In this document: piece by piece, positions 63,326 through 64,000 of the stretch
Numbering within the stretch: position 1 is the first letter of the stretch
How the letters are laid out: each line of letters begins with the position of its first letter
Source of the DNA: Planctomycetota bacterium
GTDB taxonomy: Bacteria > Planctomycetota > Planctomycetia > Gemmatales > Gemmataceae
Assembly (NCBI GenBank): GCA_016191165.1
Contig: JACPPF010000176.1
Span: 1-64,000, forward strand
DNA length: 64,000 nt
Reading direction: 5' to 3'
The notes under the pieces: generated by a model
Database searches by the model: none
What the model saw: only the letters and a program-made list of their open reading frames with translations
Told to the model about the DNA's origin: nothing
Translations under genes and position numbers: made by a program

Positions 63326-64000
63326 ATGAAATGCATGTTGAGTGCCCTGGTCGCTCTGTTTCTTAACTGCACCCTGCTTCACGCCGACAACTGGCCCGCC
63401 TGGCGCGGCCCGAGCGGTGACGGCGTTTCCACGGAACGCAAGTTGCCTCTCAACTGGAGCGCGACGCAGAACGTGCGCTGGAAGGTCGCTCTGCCCGAGC
63501 CGTGCAACTCGACGCCGATTGTCTGGGGCCGGCACATCTTCGTGACGCAAGGTCTCGATGGCGGCAAACGCCGGGCGCTCATCGCCCTGGACCGCGCCGA
63601 TGGCAAGAAGCTCTGGCAAAAGGAATTGCCGTGCGATTTTCTCGAAACGTCGCACCGCGACAATCCTCCTTGCTCGGCTTCGCCCGTCACCGATGGCGAG
63701 GCGGTCTATGCCTGGTTCGCATCCGCCGGTGTCGTCGCCTACGATTTCAAGGGCAAGCAACTGTGGCATCGCGATCTTGGCCCGATCAAATCTCGCTGGG
63801 GCAATGGGTCCAGTCCGATCCTGTACAAGGATTCCCTGATTGTCTTCCACGGGCCAGGTGCGCCGAAGTCGTTTTTGACCGCACTCGACAAGCGCACTGG
63901 CAAGACGCTGTGGACCTCGCAAGAGACCGCGATTGACAGCCCGATCTTCGGTTGCTGGAGCACGCCGATTCTCGCCAGGGTCAGCGGGCGCGAGGAGTTG
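63326..64000 (+). CDS. PQQ-like beta-propeller repeat protein, exported (partial, runs off right edge)
   Basis: ATG at 63326 with AAGGA about 8 nt upstream; 225 codons are in the window and the frame is open at 64000. The N-terminal signal MKCMLSALVALFLNCTLLHA is followed by DNWPAWRGPSGDGVSTERK. Propeller blades are visible in VRWKVALPEPCNSTPIVWG, LDRADGKKLWQKELP, YDFKGKQLWHRDLGPIKSRW and LDKRTGKTLWTSQETAIDSP. It is related to its divergent neighbour but not a recent duplicate, as only the fold pattern is shared. Likely periplasmic or otherwise exported. Confidence 0.93.
   Translation, partial: MKCMLSALVALFLNCTLLHADNWPAWRGPSGDGVSTERKLPLNWSATQNVRWKVALPEPCNSTPIVWGRHIFVTQGLDGGKRRALIALDRADGKKLWQKELPCDFLETSHRDNPPCSASPVTDGEAVYAWFASAGVVAYDFKGKQLWHRDLGPIKSRWGNGSSPILYKDSLIVFHGPGAPKSFLTALDKRTGKTLWTSQETAIDSPIFGCWSTPILARVSGREEL

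Overview
The window looks like part of a planctomycete chromosome, most likely Gemmataceae-like. This is inferred from: two giant exported proteins that open with the planctomycete LExLExRLAP-type N-terminal motif; a Ser/Thr kinase with a transmembrane segment and leucine-rich repeats paired with an ECF-type sigma factor; zinc-ribbon/TM/WD40 and zinc-ribbon/TM/prenyltransferase-repeat architectures; PQQ-like propeller proteins; and a high GC content with many dispersed palindromic repeats between genes. No tRNA, rRNA or CRISPR array was seen.

Layout. (1) 2-91: the 3' end of an IS630-type transposase. (2) 227-35335, minus strand: two tandem paralogous giant genes (about 5634 and 6036 codons, 93 bp apart), probably one 35-kb transcription unit read right to left. 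Each has autotransporter-type (PATR) beta-strand repeats, a BNR/sialidase-like propeller in the middle, and 13-14 Ig-like (Big_3-type) repeats at the C-terminus. The downstream one also carries a zinc metalloprotease domain (HEAGHTMGLVH) between two PPC-like domains. (3) 35879-41448, minus strand: the imuA-imuB-dnaE2 mutagenesis cassette behind a TTGACA-type promoter that overlaps a dyad. All three genes carry in-frame palindromic or repetitive inserts. (4) 41687-42660, minus strand: three small genes, the first frameshifted. (5) 42761-43447: an SRAP/YedK-type protein, also linked to DNA damage. (6) 43638-46269: the kinase and sigma-factor pair. (7) 46781-50970: an NMT1/THI5-like binding protein without transporter partners, a GT-B-like protein, a HemN-like radical SAM enzyme and a convergent methyltransferase. 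(8) 51080-55157: two PilZ proteins, a Dabb protein, a methyltransferase and a polyprenyl-phosphate sugar transferase (exopolysaccharide or capsule initiation). (9) 55474-58726: a stretch of broken genes: a frameshifted zinc-ribbon/prenyltransferase-repeat gene, a deleted threonyl-tRNA synthetase remnant, and an antitoxin-like gene followed by a RelE/ParE toxin with an internal deletion. (10) 58893-64000: a membrane-anchored WD40 protein and two divergent PQQ-propeller proteins, the last running off the window.

The most notable signal is the load of dispersed palindromic elements. At least eleven kinds are visible, and several lie in frame inside dnaE2, imuB and imuA, like Rickettsia palindromic elements. 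The same families occur between genes and sit next to start codons, ribosome binding sites and stop codons. Other points of interest are the giant tandem surface proteins with an embedded protease and an interrupted propeller, and the run of broken genes at 55-59 kb.
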